IMG/VR virus record: IMGVR_UViG_3300045994_000108
Span: 1-31,297 of that record
Reading direction: 5' to 3' (one strand)
From: a virus
Length of the DNA stretch: 31,297 bases
A program made the translations under genes and the position numbers. Positions 13,948 through 21,409 of this stretch are shown one piece after another. The first letter of the stretch is position 1. Each line of letters starts with the position of its first letter. The notes under the pieces were generated by a model, which worked only from the letters and a program-made list of their open reading frames with translations, was not told the origin of the DNA and ran no database searches.

Positions 13948-15797
13948 TAATAAGCTCCGACAGGGCGCATAGACATCAAGCCGTCAAAGTGCTTCATGCC
14001 GGACTGAGGGCGAGACGCTTCTTTTTCTTGCCGAGCGGTCACGATTTCACCAACGATCCGGCCATCAAGATAAACGGCCATTTTTCCCGATGCTGTTTTG
14101 ACGTTGTGCGATTTCACGAACTCAGTCCGCTCTTCTATCTTGTTTTGAATTCTGTATTTTTGGTACGTCTCAGCCGCATCCTTATTGCCTAACATGCCAA
14201 GTAACCCAGCAATATTCCCGCCAATCGCGTCATTCGCACGATCCGGCAGCAGCTCATGAATCAGCGTACCGATTGTCCAGCCAACCAGTGCGGCTTTCAG
14301 TATGGGGATTGCATTCCCAAGCGTCAGCAGGCCGACACCGACACCTGATAGGCTTGTTGCCATTCCGGCCAGCGCAACACCACCGCCACCAAAGCCGCCG
14401 ATTGACAGCGCGAGACCCAAGGCTCTGAATCCTGCCGTTGCCAGCATCAACACGCCACCAACAGCCACAACTCCAGCCAACACACCGAATGCAACCGTGA
14501 GACCTTTGGTTAAACTCGGGTACTCCTTCGCAAATGAAATGGCACTTTTAAGCACTCCCGTCAGTCCTTCAACGGCTCGAATGGCAATTGGCAGAATAGT
14601 CGTGCCAAGCTCGTTCATCAATGTGGCCCACTTCTTATGTAGGTCAACCTCTTTACCGGCAAGCGTGCCAGATGCGCGCGTACTGGCTTGATCAAGGTTT
14701 TCAGCGTGATAGTTTGCATCGGTCTGCATGTGCAGCTTTTCGCGCTGCTGATAGATCCGCGACATCAAAGATGAACCAGTGCGATTTCCGAGGATCATGC
14801 CAAGCTCGCGCAACACCCCTTCTTCACTGGTGATGCCATTCTTTGCAAATGCAGGCAACAGCACCTTCTCAAGCAAAGCAAGCTCACCCTCACCTTCTAG
14901 CACCGCTGAACCGGAGAATGCACCCGGCAATGCTTTCTTCAACTTTCCGAGCTGGTTGAACTGCACCTTGTCTTTGTCCAACAAACCGAGCCTGTACAGC
15001 TCTTGCTGTGCAGTGATCGTGCCGCGCGATTGCACCAGATTCTGATAGATGCTCATGGCCGCAGTGCCGTACCGGCTCCCGCCAAACTCCTGAAGCAACG
15101 GCTCGGCACCCAAATAAAAGGCTTCGTTACTGCGTCGAGACAGCGCCACGCCGCCAGTTTTCAGCGCTTGCAGCATGGCGGATGGGTCAACCCTGTTCCG
15201 GCTACCTGCGATTGCTTGTTGCGCAAAGTTGGCTTGTCGCGCGAACTCTTCAGGGCTTTTCGTGCCGCCGCGAAACTCTGCGACCTTCATCATGTCCATC
15301 AGTTTCTTATCGCGATCACCGCTGTCAGCACCGAAAATCGCCTCATTGGCAAACTTCATCTTTGCCATGAGCGGCGCAACCATCTTTGCCTCGTTCAGAT
15401 CCTTGAAGACTGCCATCGCATCGCCAACAATTGACATGTTGTCTCGCGCGCTCGTGCCGATGGTGTTCATTCCTTTGGCGAATTGAATCGCCTGATTGTT
15501 TGTTACATCACCGAAGCCCAGCGATGAAAACTTTGCCGCCTCTGTCTGAAACTTCTTTGCCTCTTCCAGCGGCGCTTTGAACAGCATCAAGCCGAAACCG
15601 CCGGCAGCAGCCATGCCACCGCCAACCATTCCAAGACGTTTAATATCCAGCAGTTTCTTTTCCAAGCCAAGAAGGCTATGCTGTGTGCCGTTCACGTGCT
15701 TGTTCAGTGCTTGGAATTGCGCAGCCATCCCAACAAGCCCAGCACTTACGCCGTTCACCAGCGTTAATTTCACTGCGACTTTATAGGCATCAAACAT
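13947..15797 (-). CDS. Tape measure protein
   Basis: 616 aa, one of the longest proteins in the tail module and placed after the tube and chaperone genes. The N-terminus FDAYKVAVKLTLVNGVSAGL and LGLEKKLLDIKRLGMVGGG is standard for these proteins. Helical stretches dominate residues 75-400, followed by hydrophobic, glycine-rich membrane-like segments at about 420-510 (GVLAGVVAVGGVLMLATAGF). Tape measure proteins set tail length and enter or breach the inner membrane on DNA delivery. A 616-residue helix would suggest a tail of roughly 90 nm, a rough family-based estimate only. Confidence 0.93.
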   Translation of the reverse strand: MFDAYKVAVKLTLVNGVSAGLVGMAAQFQALNKHVNGTQHSLLGLEKKLLDIKRLGMVGGGMAAAGGFGLMLFKAPLEEAKKFQTEAAKFSSLGFGDVTNNQAIQFAKGMNTIGTSARDNMSIVGDAMAVFKDLNEAKMVAPLMAKMKFANEAIFGADSGDRDKKLMDMMKVAEFRGGTKSPEEFARQANFAQQAIAGSRNRVDPSAMLQALKTGGVALSRRSNEAFYLGAEPLLQEFGGSRYGTAAMSIYQNLVQSRGTITAQQELYRLGLLDKDKVQFNQLGKLKKALPGAFSGSAVLEGEGELALLEKVLLPAFAKNGITSEEGVLRELGMILGNRTGSSLMSRIYQQREKLHMQTDANYHAENLDQASTRASGTLAGKEVDLHKKWATLMNELGTTILPIAIRAVEGLTGVLKSAISFAKEYPSLTKGLTVAFGVLAGVVAVGGVLMLATAGFRALGLALSIGGFGGGGVALAGMATSLSGVGVGLLTLGNAIPILKAALVGWTIGTLIHELLPDRANDAIGGNIAGLLGMLGNKDAAETYQKYRIQNKIEERTEFVKSHNVKTASGKMAVYLDGRIVGEIVTARQEKEASRPQSGMKHFDGLMSMRPVGAY

Positions 15798-16023
15798 GGC
15801 AAAACCTTCCTTAAAATTCCGTCTGCATGAGTGGCTTGCAGATCACATAAACTGGGTTCAGTACCCGGGTGTAAGCATGGTCAGCGCTCAACCATTCTTC
15901 AAACATCAGATGCACTGGACTACACGCGTCTCGTTGCTGATGATCAGCCTGTTTGTTCTGGCAATATGCGCCGTTGCTCTGTTCTTCTTGGGACTATTGT
16001 TCTGGGCGCTATTTACGGCTTGA
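15796..16023 (+). CDS. Small membrane protein on the strand opposite to the tail operon
   Basis: 75 aa, plus strand, filling the only sizeable gap (15798-16012) among the minus-strand tail genes. The N-terminal ~44 residues are polar and basic (KPSLKFRLHEWLADHINWVQ), followed by a strong transmembrane segment at about 46-74 (SLLMISLFVLAICAVALFFL). Its ATG overlaps the tape measure ATG back to back, and its stop overlaps the end of the next gene. A weak AGG lies upstream, and a TTTATA could be a -10 box, but no good -35 is seen. An inverted single gene in a late operon suggests a moron, for example a superinfection-exclusion membrane protein. It could also be a chance ORF. Confidence 0.6.
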   Translation: MAKPSLKFRLHEWLADHINWVQYPGVSMVSAQPFFKHQMHWTTRVSLLMISLFVLAICAVALFFLGLLFWALFTA

Positions 16024-16507
16024 TTTCCATGTCGTAACCCAACGAGTGATGAATCACCTCACCACAGGTTAACCCTTCAATCGCAGCCTCGCCGATGATG
16101 TGCCGGATTTTCTCTTTGCTCCTGAATGCCGCCGGTCCAATGAAAGGCCGTGGCGGAATCGTCGCGGTACCGAATTCCTGATAAGCGGCAATGTCCGACT
16201 TACTGCCAATCACAGCCTCGTTACCATGGACTTCATGCTCGATCGAATCTCGCAGATCACCTTCGCGCAAAAGTGGCGCATCGTTCGCATAACCTAAGCG
16301 CGCCTTTTCTGTCTCAGTGCTTTCAGCCAGTGGTACCCAGTCCTGAAATGGGCCGACTTCCGGCTGATAGTGTCCGATTTCTGATTTCGCAGTTTTCTCA
16401 ATCAGTTTCGCGCACCGTTCAAGCGCCCTGTGTTCTGCAATCACCACAGCCGCAGACATGACGGCAAGGTGTTCGGCAAACTTTGCAAAACTATCAAATT
16501 CGCGCAT
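16013..16507 (-). CDS. HK97 gp10-like / virion morphogenesis protein
   Basis: 164 aa. It ends in the conserved block of the HK97-gp10-like family: LLREGDLRDSIEHEVHGNEA, then IGSKSDIAAYQEFGTATIPP followed by RPFIGPA. Members are tail-completion or head-tail joining proteins. Its usual place is between head and tail genes; here it sits between the tail chaperone and the tape measure. The ATG has AAAGGA about 7 nt upstream and lies 3 nt after the stop of the frameshifted chaperone extension. Confidence 0.85.
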   Translation of the reverse strand: MREFDSFAKFAEHLAVMSAAVVIAEHRALERCAKLIEKTAKSEIGHYQPEVGPFQDWVPLAESTETEKARLGYANDAPLLREGDLRDSIEHEVHGNEAVIGSKSDIAAYQEFGTATIPPRPFIGPAAFRSKEKIRHIIGEAAIEGLTCGEVIHHSLGYDMEIKP

Positions 16508-16510
16508 CGA

Positions 16511-16681
16511 TCAATCCTTTGTGAACTGCATCAGCGACCAGTCGAAGGTGGCGCCTTCCATTTCTGAGAAGATGATTGACCAGGCTGCTCGGGTAACTTC
16601 GTCCAAGCTAAACGCCACGTCGAAAGGAATGCCGTTTTTGATCAGCCACAGGCATTCCTTTATCGGCGCAGCGCGTGCTAG
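16511..16681 (-). CDS. Tail chaperone C-terminal extension reached by -1 frameshift
   Basis: 56 codons plus TGA in the -1 frame relative to 16678-17043, with no initiation codon of its own at the junction. It encodes LARAAPIKECLWLIKNGIPF, then DVAFSLDEVTRAAWSIIFSE and MEGATFDWSLMQFTKD, a sensible protein-like sequence with typical codon use. Ribosomes slipping at 16687-16681 would make a 177-aa fusion, equivalent to lambda gpGT or the Mu gp41/42 fusion, which binds tube protein and tape measure during tail assembly. The stop is 3 nt before the next start. The ORF is too short to be found by most ORF cut-offs. Confidence 0.85.
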   Translation of the reverse strand, partial: LARAAPIKECLWLIKNGIPFDVAFSLDEVTRAAWSIIFSEMEGATFDWSLMQFTKD

Positions 16682-17043
16682 TTTTTTAGCGCGGCCTTGT
16701 CAGCTTCTGGATTGGATTTGCCGAAGTTTTCAGACACGCCAGCCTGTACAGCAACAACTCCGGCTTCGTCCAAGCGCTGAATCAACGCCTCGATTTCGCG
16801 CTTTGAGGTTGGCTGAAACACTGTGTCGCCGTCGATTTCAGCAACGAAGATCAAGGGCAGCACCATGGCGGTGTAAACCTCGTTCTTTGCCGTTTCGCCC
16901 AATGTCTCAATCAGACGGTATTGCGCCAACACCCCGGGCTTTTTCAGCTTGATGCTGCGACCGGTTGCATCCACAACAACGACTTCAGCCTGAGCCTTTG
17001 CGACCACTTGCTCGCTTGGCGTGTTAATTGTCAATTTGGTCAT
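16678..17043 (-). CDS. Tail assembly chaperone, 0-frame product (Mu gp41-like)
   Basis: 121 aa. It lies directly after the tube gene and upstream of the tape measure, the constant position of the G/GT-type chaperone. It contains VVDATGRSIKLKKPGVLAQY and LGETAKNEVYTAMVLPLIFV. The frame ends ALKN-stop, and the last two sense codons form a slippery site, so part of the product is extended to about 177 aa. The chaperone keeps the tape measure protein extended during tube polymerisation and is not part of the virion. Confidence 0.9.
   Translation of the reverse strand: MTKLTINTPSEQVVAKAQAEVVVVDATGRSIKLKKPGVLAQYRLIETLGETAKNEVYTAMVLPLIFVAEIDGDTVFQPTSKREIEALIQRLDEAGVVAVQAGVSENFGKSNPEADKAALKN
16681..16687 (-). 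promoter_or_regulatory. Programmed -1 frameshift slippery heptamer
   Basis: The minus-strand heptamer A AAA AAC, phased so that AAA (16686-16684) and AAC (16683-16681) are 0-frame codons, is followed at once by the UAG stop (16680-16678). A-AAA-AAC fits the X-XXY-YYZ rule. The -1 frame is open for 57 codons (including its stop). A stimulatory pseudoknot downstream was not worked out. Confidence 0.85.
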
Positions 17044-17045
17044 GA

Positions 17046-17480
17046 TTAAGCCACCTTCAGACGACGAGCGGCACGGAAGCCGATGGTCATTGCGATTTTT
17101 GCATCAGCCGATTTCTTGCCAGCGTCCTGCAAGGTCAGTGATACGCCGGTGTAACGGTATTGCGACACAGCACCGTTGATTTCGGTGATTGTCTCGGTGA
17201 TTGTGACGGCGGTAGACGCAAGGCCGGAATAGAAGTTAGCTTCTTTCTGCGCGAAGAAGTCATCCACGGTTGAATCAGCACGATCCAGACTTAAACTACC
17301 ACTCCAGCCAGCTGGCAGGTCATCTAAACGATCCAGTCCGTCCATCCCTTTAGAATCAAGTGATTTGTAATTTGGCTTAGCATCGAAGCCAGTCATGATG
17401 CTGAAACGCAGTGGGCCAGACGGCCCGATGATGTCGAGCGATACATCCTTGCCGACGTTGAATTGATTGCTTGCTGACAT
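17046..17480 (-). CDS. Tail tube protein (Mu gp40-like)
   Basis: 144 aa. It follows the sheath gene, and its size and beta-rich sequence match tube proteins of Mu-like myoviruses (QFNVGKDVSLDIIGPSGPLR, LDRLDDLPAGWSGSLSLDRA and YRYTGVSLTLQDAGKKSADA). Hexamer rings of this protein form the inner tube through which DNA passes. The start at 17480 has a strong GGAGG ribosome-binding site directly after a terminator hairpin. The stop lies 2 nt before the chaperone start. Confidence 0.88.
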   Translation of the reverse strand: MSASNQFNVGKDVSLDIIGPSGPLRFSIMTGFDAKPNYKSLDSKGMDGLDRLDDLPAGWSGSLSLDRADSTVDDFFAQKEANFYSGLASTAVTITETITEINGAVSQYRYTGVSLTLQDAGKKSADAKIAMTIGFRAARRLKVA

Positions 17481-17498
17481 AGTGCCTCCAGAAATGAG

Positions 17499-17517
17499 AA
17501 AACCCGCCGAAGCGGGT
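17499..17517 (-). terminator. Terminator plus ribosome-binding-site cassette upstream of tail tube
   Basis: On the minus strand ACCCGC/GCGGGT pairs around a TTCG loop and is followed by TTTT, then CATTTCTGGAGG and the tube ATG. A near-identical layout precedes the sheath gene (19084-19105). In a Q-controlled operon these would be read through; they could also protect or punctuate the mRNA of highly made proteins. Confidence 0.72.
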
Positions 17518-17541
17518 CTTGTTGATGGTTTGAGTTACTGG

Positions 17542-19065
17542 TTATGCCAGGGCGACTGATTGACGATTGATCTGCACAGATTGACCGCCTTCCAAGTTGA
17601 TGATGAAGTATTCAACTACGCTCAGATAACGCACTTTCACATCCGCTTGCATGTAGCCAAGCGCCTGACGGTTCAAAGGGTTATTGGACAGGTCACAGAC
17701 CACGCTGTAATCGTCAATCATGCCCTGATCAACCATCGCCTGAAGGAATGCCGAGATAGTGGCGCCAGCTTCGCGGCGTGTTTTGTCAGTAGGTTTACTA
17801 GATTGCAGCTTACCAACGAAGATTCCCATGCCAGCATCAAGCGTTGACGCCACATAGTTAGTCATACGGGTGTAGTTATCGCCATGAATCACGGCGCTGC
17901 TCGAACTGTTGTGACCAAAGCGCGCCCCGAACATGCTTCCTGCTGGAATCGGGTTGACGATTACATCAATGCCAGCCTGCCCGAGCGCTTGCAGCTCTGC
18001 ACCAGAATACATCAGGCTTTGCATGCTCTTTTGTGTGCCGACAATGCCGTAAAGCGGTTTGTTCAGGCTGGATTGCTCAGGAGATAGATTGCTCAGTCGT
18101 CCGGCAACGTAGCCTTGAGGTGAAACCAGACGGGTGACGCCGTTAACGGTATCAAGGAAGTAAATCCAGTCGCCGAACACCGGTTTGAAAGCGTAACTAT
18201 CAATGCCTGCGGTGGCCTTCGTGGTGATCGCATTGGCGATAGAGTCGCCAGCTGGGCCAACGCCGATCATGTACGTACCTTCAGCCAATCCGTAGGCGAT
18301 TTGCGTACTCCATGTGGTCGAGTCGTCGCAATCGCACAACATACCGACCGATGCGCCCGAGCTGCGCAACGCATACATACCAGTGCGCGGCACAGTGTCA
18401 ACACCGACCAGCACAGAGCCGGTTATTGTGGCCACACCATCGGTGCCGCCAGTCAGGGTATAAGACGCCAGTGATGGAGCCGTAATACCAACACCAGCAG
18501 AGGCCACGATCAAATCAGACACGCCACGAATACCGGACTGTCCAGCATTGATTGCCGCAGCCATAGCGACCCACAGCGCGTTACCAGTACCGGCGATGTT
18601 GTCGAATACTTCCGGTACGCGACCGGCGCGCGCCACAACTGCCTTGAAGGTGCTGGCTTGCGAACCGGCTGCAATCGTAACCGTGTCGGCATTCGCCAGC
18701 GATCCGGTGTATTTCGATGTGAAGGTGATGCAGTTGGTCAGCACCGCGATCGATGCAGCCACGTCGGTACCATCCGTAACGCGAACAGCGCGGAAGTTCG
18801 AAGCGCCCTGTAAGACCGCAACCGCAAGCTGCGTGCCGAGGTCATACTTACGGTTTTGAATCGCGCCAAACAAGCGCGAATAATCGGCCATGCCGCCAAC
18901 GATTGCGGGTGCGTTCTTCGGCCCCCATTGCGCGGTACCGACCGCACCGAGAATATTGGTAGGCACGCCATTCAGCAGTGTGACGGAAGGCGGAACGATT
19001 TGAACGTAAAGATCTGGAACGACAAGCGCCGTGGTATTGATGCTACCTTGCTGGTTGATTGGCAT
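17542..19065 (-). CDS. Tail sheath protein (Mu gp39/gpL-like)
   Basis: 507 aa. The N-terminus MPINQQGSINTTALVVPDLY, then the segment IVPPSVTLLNGVPTNILGAV and TAQWGPKNAPAIVGGMADYS, are typical of Mu-like contractile sheaths. The C-terminal handshake-type domain includes KVRYLSVVEYFIINLEGGQS. It polymerises around the tube and contracts at infection, which establishes the phage as a myovirus. It has a strong ribosome-binding site (AGGAGG) after a terminator hairpin. The stop is followed by the hairpin before the tube gene. Confidence 0.95.
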   Translation of the reverse strand: MPINQQGSINTTALVVPDLYVQIVPPSVTLLNGVPTNILGAVGTAQWGPKNAPAIVGGMADYSRLFGAIQNRKYDLGTQLAVAVLQGASNFRAVRVTDGTDVAASIAVLTNCITFTSKYTGSLANADTVTIAAGSQASTFKAVVARAGRVPEVFDNIAGTGNALWVAMAAAINAGQSGIRGVSDLIVASAGVGITAPSLASYTLTGGTDGVATITGSVLVGVDTVPRTGMYALRSSGASVGMLCDCDDSTTWSTQIAYGLAEGTYMIGVGPAGDSIANAITTKATAGIDSYAFKPVFGDWIYFLDTVNGVTRLVSPQGYVAGRLSNLSPEQSSLNKPLYGIVGTQKSMQSLMYSGAELQALGQAGIDVIVNPIPAGSMFGARFGHNSSSSAVIHGDNYTRMTNYVASTLDAGMGIFVGKLQSSKPTDKTRREAGATISAFLQAMVDQGMIDDYSVVCDLSNNPLNRQALGYMQADVKVRYLSVVEYFIINLEGGQSVQINRQSVALA

Positions 19066-19083
19066 ATACGCCTCCTAGAAATG

Positions 19084-19105
19084 AAAAAACCGCCCGAAGG
19101 CGGTT
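19084..19105 (-). terminator. Terminator plus ribosome-binding-site cassette upstream of tail sheath
   Basis: On the minus strand the 7-bp stem AACCGCC/GGCGGTT (19105-19099 with 19094-19088) closes a TTCG loop and is followed by TTTTTT, then CATTTCTAGGAGG and the sheath start. The stem is different from that at 17499-17517, but the flanking CATTTCT(A)GGAGG is shared. Confidence 0.75.
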
Positions 19106-19127
19106 GGTTAATCTGATTTTTTGCTAC

Positions 19128-19278
19128 TTATTCGGCAGGAGCATCAGGCGCTTGCACAGAAAGAACGTGGGCTTGCGAATCACCCTCAAGGATCGTCGCC
19201 ACAGTGGCGGGGTCGTTGATTTCGTCACCCTTGGCGTATCCGTCAAAGGACTCAATTACGATTAGCTTAATTGCCATG
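19128..19278 (-). pseudogene. Small protein gene broken by one extra base (Mu gp38 position)
   Basis: An ATG at 19278 with a good ribosome-binding site (TAGGG, 7 nt away) opens a frame that stops after 8 codons (MAIKLIRN). If one C of the CC pair at 19261-19260 is removed, the frame runs for 49 codons: MAIKLIVIESFDGYAKGDEI, then NDPATVATILEGDSQAHVLS and VQAPDAPAE, ending at TAA 19128. The reconstructed protein looks like the small acidic proteins encoded between the tail terminator and the sheath gene in Mu-like modules. Either the gene is inactivated or the base is a sequencing or assembly error. Confidence 0.6.
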
Positions 19279-19285
19279 ATTTACC

Positions 19286-19882
19286 CTATCTGATAACGGT
19301 TGTAATGGTTGAAATCGGTACGTTTGTACCTGCGACCTGCGCAGACAATCCGAGGTTGACCTCGACAATCGGTGTCGCCGTCACTGTTTCGGTCGTTGCA
19401 TACTCAACCGAGTAATTCAAATCGCGGCGGTAAAGCTTTGATTTCTGATGATCGTCAATGACGCGGGTGTTGTGATACACCAGACGCGCGCCAAATCCAT
19501 CCGGCATCGTCAGGAACTGAGTCACCGCCAGCACCGGATCAATCGCCTGCGCCACCACGTCGCGGTGCGCTGGTGTGTCAGCCCATACCGTCACCATGTA
19601 TAAATGTTCTTGCCTACGAATCTCGCGGGACAGCTTGTTCCCTGGCATCGTCTGCCAGTCGGTCATCGGGTACCGCGTCGTGTTGCGTTCCGTTGTCGTT
19701 GGAAATACCGACACGTGAATCTTTCCAGCCAGCAAGTCGGCATCGAGCTGTTGCGGGTTGGGCCATCCGGCATAAACCACGCACGGCACGACCGCAACGC
19801 TTGGCTGTCCGGTCCCTGCCGGATACAGCGTGGCCGCAATCAGTGTGACCAGCGCATTCGACACATCAGATAGATCACTCAT
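19286..19882 (-). CDS. Tail terminator/completion protein (Mu gp37 position)
   Basis: 198 aa. It lies just upstream of the small broken gene and the sheath gene, which in Mu-like modules is the place of the gp37/tail-terminator protein. It contains LVTLIAATLYPAGTGQPSV, LLAGKIHVSVFPTTTERNTT and VTVWADTPAHRDVVAQAIDP, a pattern of beta strands around two helices as in gpU-like terminators. It probably caps the tube and sheath at the head end. The family is assigned mainly by position and general shape. Confidence 0.7.
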   Translation of the reverse strand: MSDLSDVSNALVTLIAATLYPAGTGQPSVAVVPCVVYAGWPNPQQLDADLLAGKIHVSVFPTTTERNTTRYPMTDWQTMPGNKLSREIRRQEHLYMVTVWADTPAHRDVVAQAIDPVLAVTQFLTMPDGFGARLVYHNTRVIDDHQKSKLYRRDLNYSVEYATTETVTATPIVEVNLGLSAQVAGTNVPISTITTVIR

Positions 19883-20532
19883 GTATGCACCTCTTGCGCG
19901 TTAATCCGCCATCCGAAATCCATCTGTTCTGCCGCTTCGATTGCATAACGTCGCCCCAGATCGTCGGTGGCAATGTCGCCTGATTTGATGCTTATTGGCA
20001 CAGAAGGCGGCAACATGATTCGCCAGCCTGACTGCCGAACGTCTGCGGGCAGATTCAAGGCGGCCTGACTTCTGCCGCCCAGCAGGATAGAGCAAGGCCA
20101 CAGCGCACCTGTCGTGCCGAGAACATCGGTTTCCTGCGCTGGTTGCATGCCACTGTATCCAACCGCACCAACCGCCGTGACCGGCACCTCGCGGGTGATT
20201 TTCAACTGGCGGTTGCATTCAACAACCACAATCGGAAGCAGTTCTTGTTGATTGGCGATGTAAAACGTGTCGCCATCAAAAACGCGGATCAGGTAATCAC
20301 CTGGTTGAGTAATGCGGCCATCAAGATCAGCGAACCACAGCGCATCACCGGGCAGATTCGGCGCTTTGTAGTTGCTGTCACCGGAGTTAAACGCGGCCTT
20401 GATTGTTGCAGCCAGATTACCCAGTGGAGCAGTTGCGGTTAATGGCCGGTATACAGAGCAATCACGCCCCATACGTAGCGCAGCTTTCCCGCGTCCTGCG
20501 TAAATCTTTGCCTGAATCGTTGCGCCGTCCAT
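19879..20532 (-). CDS. Head-tail connector region protein, unknown
   Basis: 217 aa. It sits between the adaptor-like gene (20534-20926) and the tail terminator, with a 4-nt overlap with the latter. It contains MDGATIQAKIYAGRGKAALR and LPGDALWFADLDGRITQPGD, then YLIRVFDGDTFYIANQQELL and a C-terminal GRRYAIEAAEQMDFGWRINA. Proteins with such YxxxxP...GD..vr..G..Y.i....L.P patterns occupy the head-closure or stopper slot in several proteobacterial phages. No catalytic motif is visible. Confidence 0.7.
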   Translation of the reverse strand: MDGATIQAKIYAGRGKAALRMGRDCSVYRPLTATAPLGNLAATIKAAFNSGDSNYKAPNLPGDALWFADLDGRITQPGDYLIRVFDGDTFYIANQQELLPIVVVECNRQLKITREVPVTAVGAVGYSGMQPAQETDVLGTTGALWPCSILLGGRSQAALNLPADVRQSGWRIMLPPSVPISIKSGDIATDDLGRRYAIEAAEQMDFGWRINAQEVHT

Positions 20533-20533
20533 A

Positions 20534-20926
20534 TCACACCACCAGCGACAGGCCGCCGCTACTTAATCCTGCACCAGGTGGAATGCCGAAGAATGCGCAC
20601 AGCTCACGCCGCGTGCCATTGAACAGCGCTTTTCGGTCTCTGTATTCATTCTTGTTATGTTTCCAGACCGCCGCCGTGTCAGTGTCCAGATTCGCCCGAA
20701 TGCCAGCAGAGCCGAGAATGTCAGACTCCAGCGTGTTCAGATTGGCGAGATAGCTTGTACGGACAACGGTTTCTTCAGCCGTGGACAGCGTATTCAGCTT
20801 GTATTCCAGCACGCCGTAATGCTGCGAGAAGCGGTAGCCGGATGCGGGCGTAGGCTGCCCACCTCCCCACACCCCGTACCCGCAGAAACGGCGCACGTCG
20901 ATTTTTTCGGCTTCTGTGAATGCCAT
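20534..20926 (-). CDS. Head-tail adaptor-like protein
   Basis: 130 aa, mostly helical. It contains EKIDVRRFCGYGVWGGGQP, LEYKLNTLSTAEETVVRTSY, LDTDTAAVWKHNKNEYRDRK and RRELCAFFGIPPGA. This combination (RRFCGY at the start, LDTD..AVW in the middle, R..LC.F.G.PPG at the end) is familiar among uncharacterised phage structural proteins encoded soon after the capsid gene, where portal-binding adaptors are found. It starts 2 nt after the upstream gene stop and is followed 1 nt later by 19879-20532. Confidence 0.72.
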   Translation of the reverse strand: MAFTEAEKIDVRRFCGYGVWGGGQPTPASGYRFSQHYGVLEYKLNTLSTAEETVVRTSYLANLNTLESDILGSAGIRANLDTDTAAVWKHNKNEYRDRKALFNGTRRELCAFFGIPPGAGLSSGGLSLVV

Positions 20927-20928
20927 GG

Positions 20929-21330
20929 TTACTCGGCCTTAAAGATTGCGCCGCGATCAACCAGCAGCGCGATTTCTGTTGCATCCGCTACCGTTTGACC
21001 CGCCAACCATTGATGCATTGCGCCCGCATCGTCATAGAATGCGTAAGGTGCGGCCAGCGTGAGCGATGCAGGCAGCACATCAACATCGTCATCCGTTATT
21101 TCGGTTTCAGTCAGCTCTTCAGCCGTAACAATGCTGGTGACCTGTTTCTGACGCTGGTGCCGCACTTTTGTTTTCACGGTTGGCGCGACGGGTGCCGGAA
21201 CTGGATCGACAACCACGGGCGCAACTTCAGGCGCTGTTGCAACCGGCTCAACAACGGTTTCCGGTGCGACTGGCGCACCCGAATCAATGACAGGCGCAAC
21301 ATCAACAGGTGCTTGTGTGGTTTCGTCCAT
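20929..21330 (-). CDS. Pro/Val/Ala-rich phage protein with C-terminal domain
   Basis: 133 aa from the ATG at 21330, which has GGAAGG about 8 nt upstream; a longer frame opening at TTG 21345 lacks that support. The first ~50 residues are low complexity (Pro, Val, Ala: APVVVDPVPAPVAPTVKTKV) and likely disordered. A basic patch (KVRHQRQKQ) and an acidic stretch (ETEITDDDVDV) follow, then a small domain with LAAPYAFYDDAGAMHQWLAG and QTVADATEIALLVDRGA. It lies next to the capsid gene, in the position of small head accessory proteins. The function is unknown. Confidence 0.7.
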   Translation of the reverse strand: MDETTQAPVDVAPVIDSGAPVAPETVVEPVATAPEVAPVVVDPVPAPVAPTVKTKVRHQRQKQVTSIVTAEELTETEITDDDVDVLPASLTLAAPYAFYDDAGAMHQWLAGQTVADATEIALLVDRGAIFKAE

Positions 21331-21367
21331 TTTATTTCCTTCCAATGAGGTTAAAAGCTGTGTCTCA

Positions 21368-21391
21368 TAGTGGCCGCGTCAGCAGCCACTA
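21368..21391 (-). other. Ten-base-pair hairpin after the capsid gene
   Basis: On the minus strand the arms TAGTGGCTGC and GCGGCCACTA pair with one G.U wobble around a TGAC loop, 19 bp past the capsid stop. The mismatch on the plus strand becomes a wobble in the minus-strand RNA, so the fold suits the mRNA. There is no T-run. It may be a 3' stabiliser of capsid mRNA or a weak pause. Confidence 0.5.
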
Positions 21392-21409
21392 CAGGCCTAA
21401 GCCTTGGGG

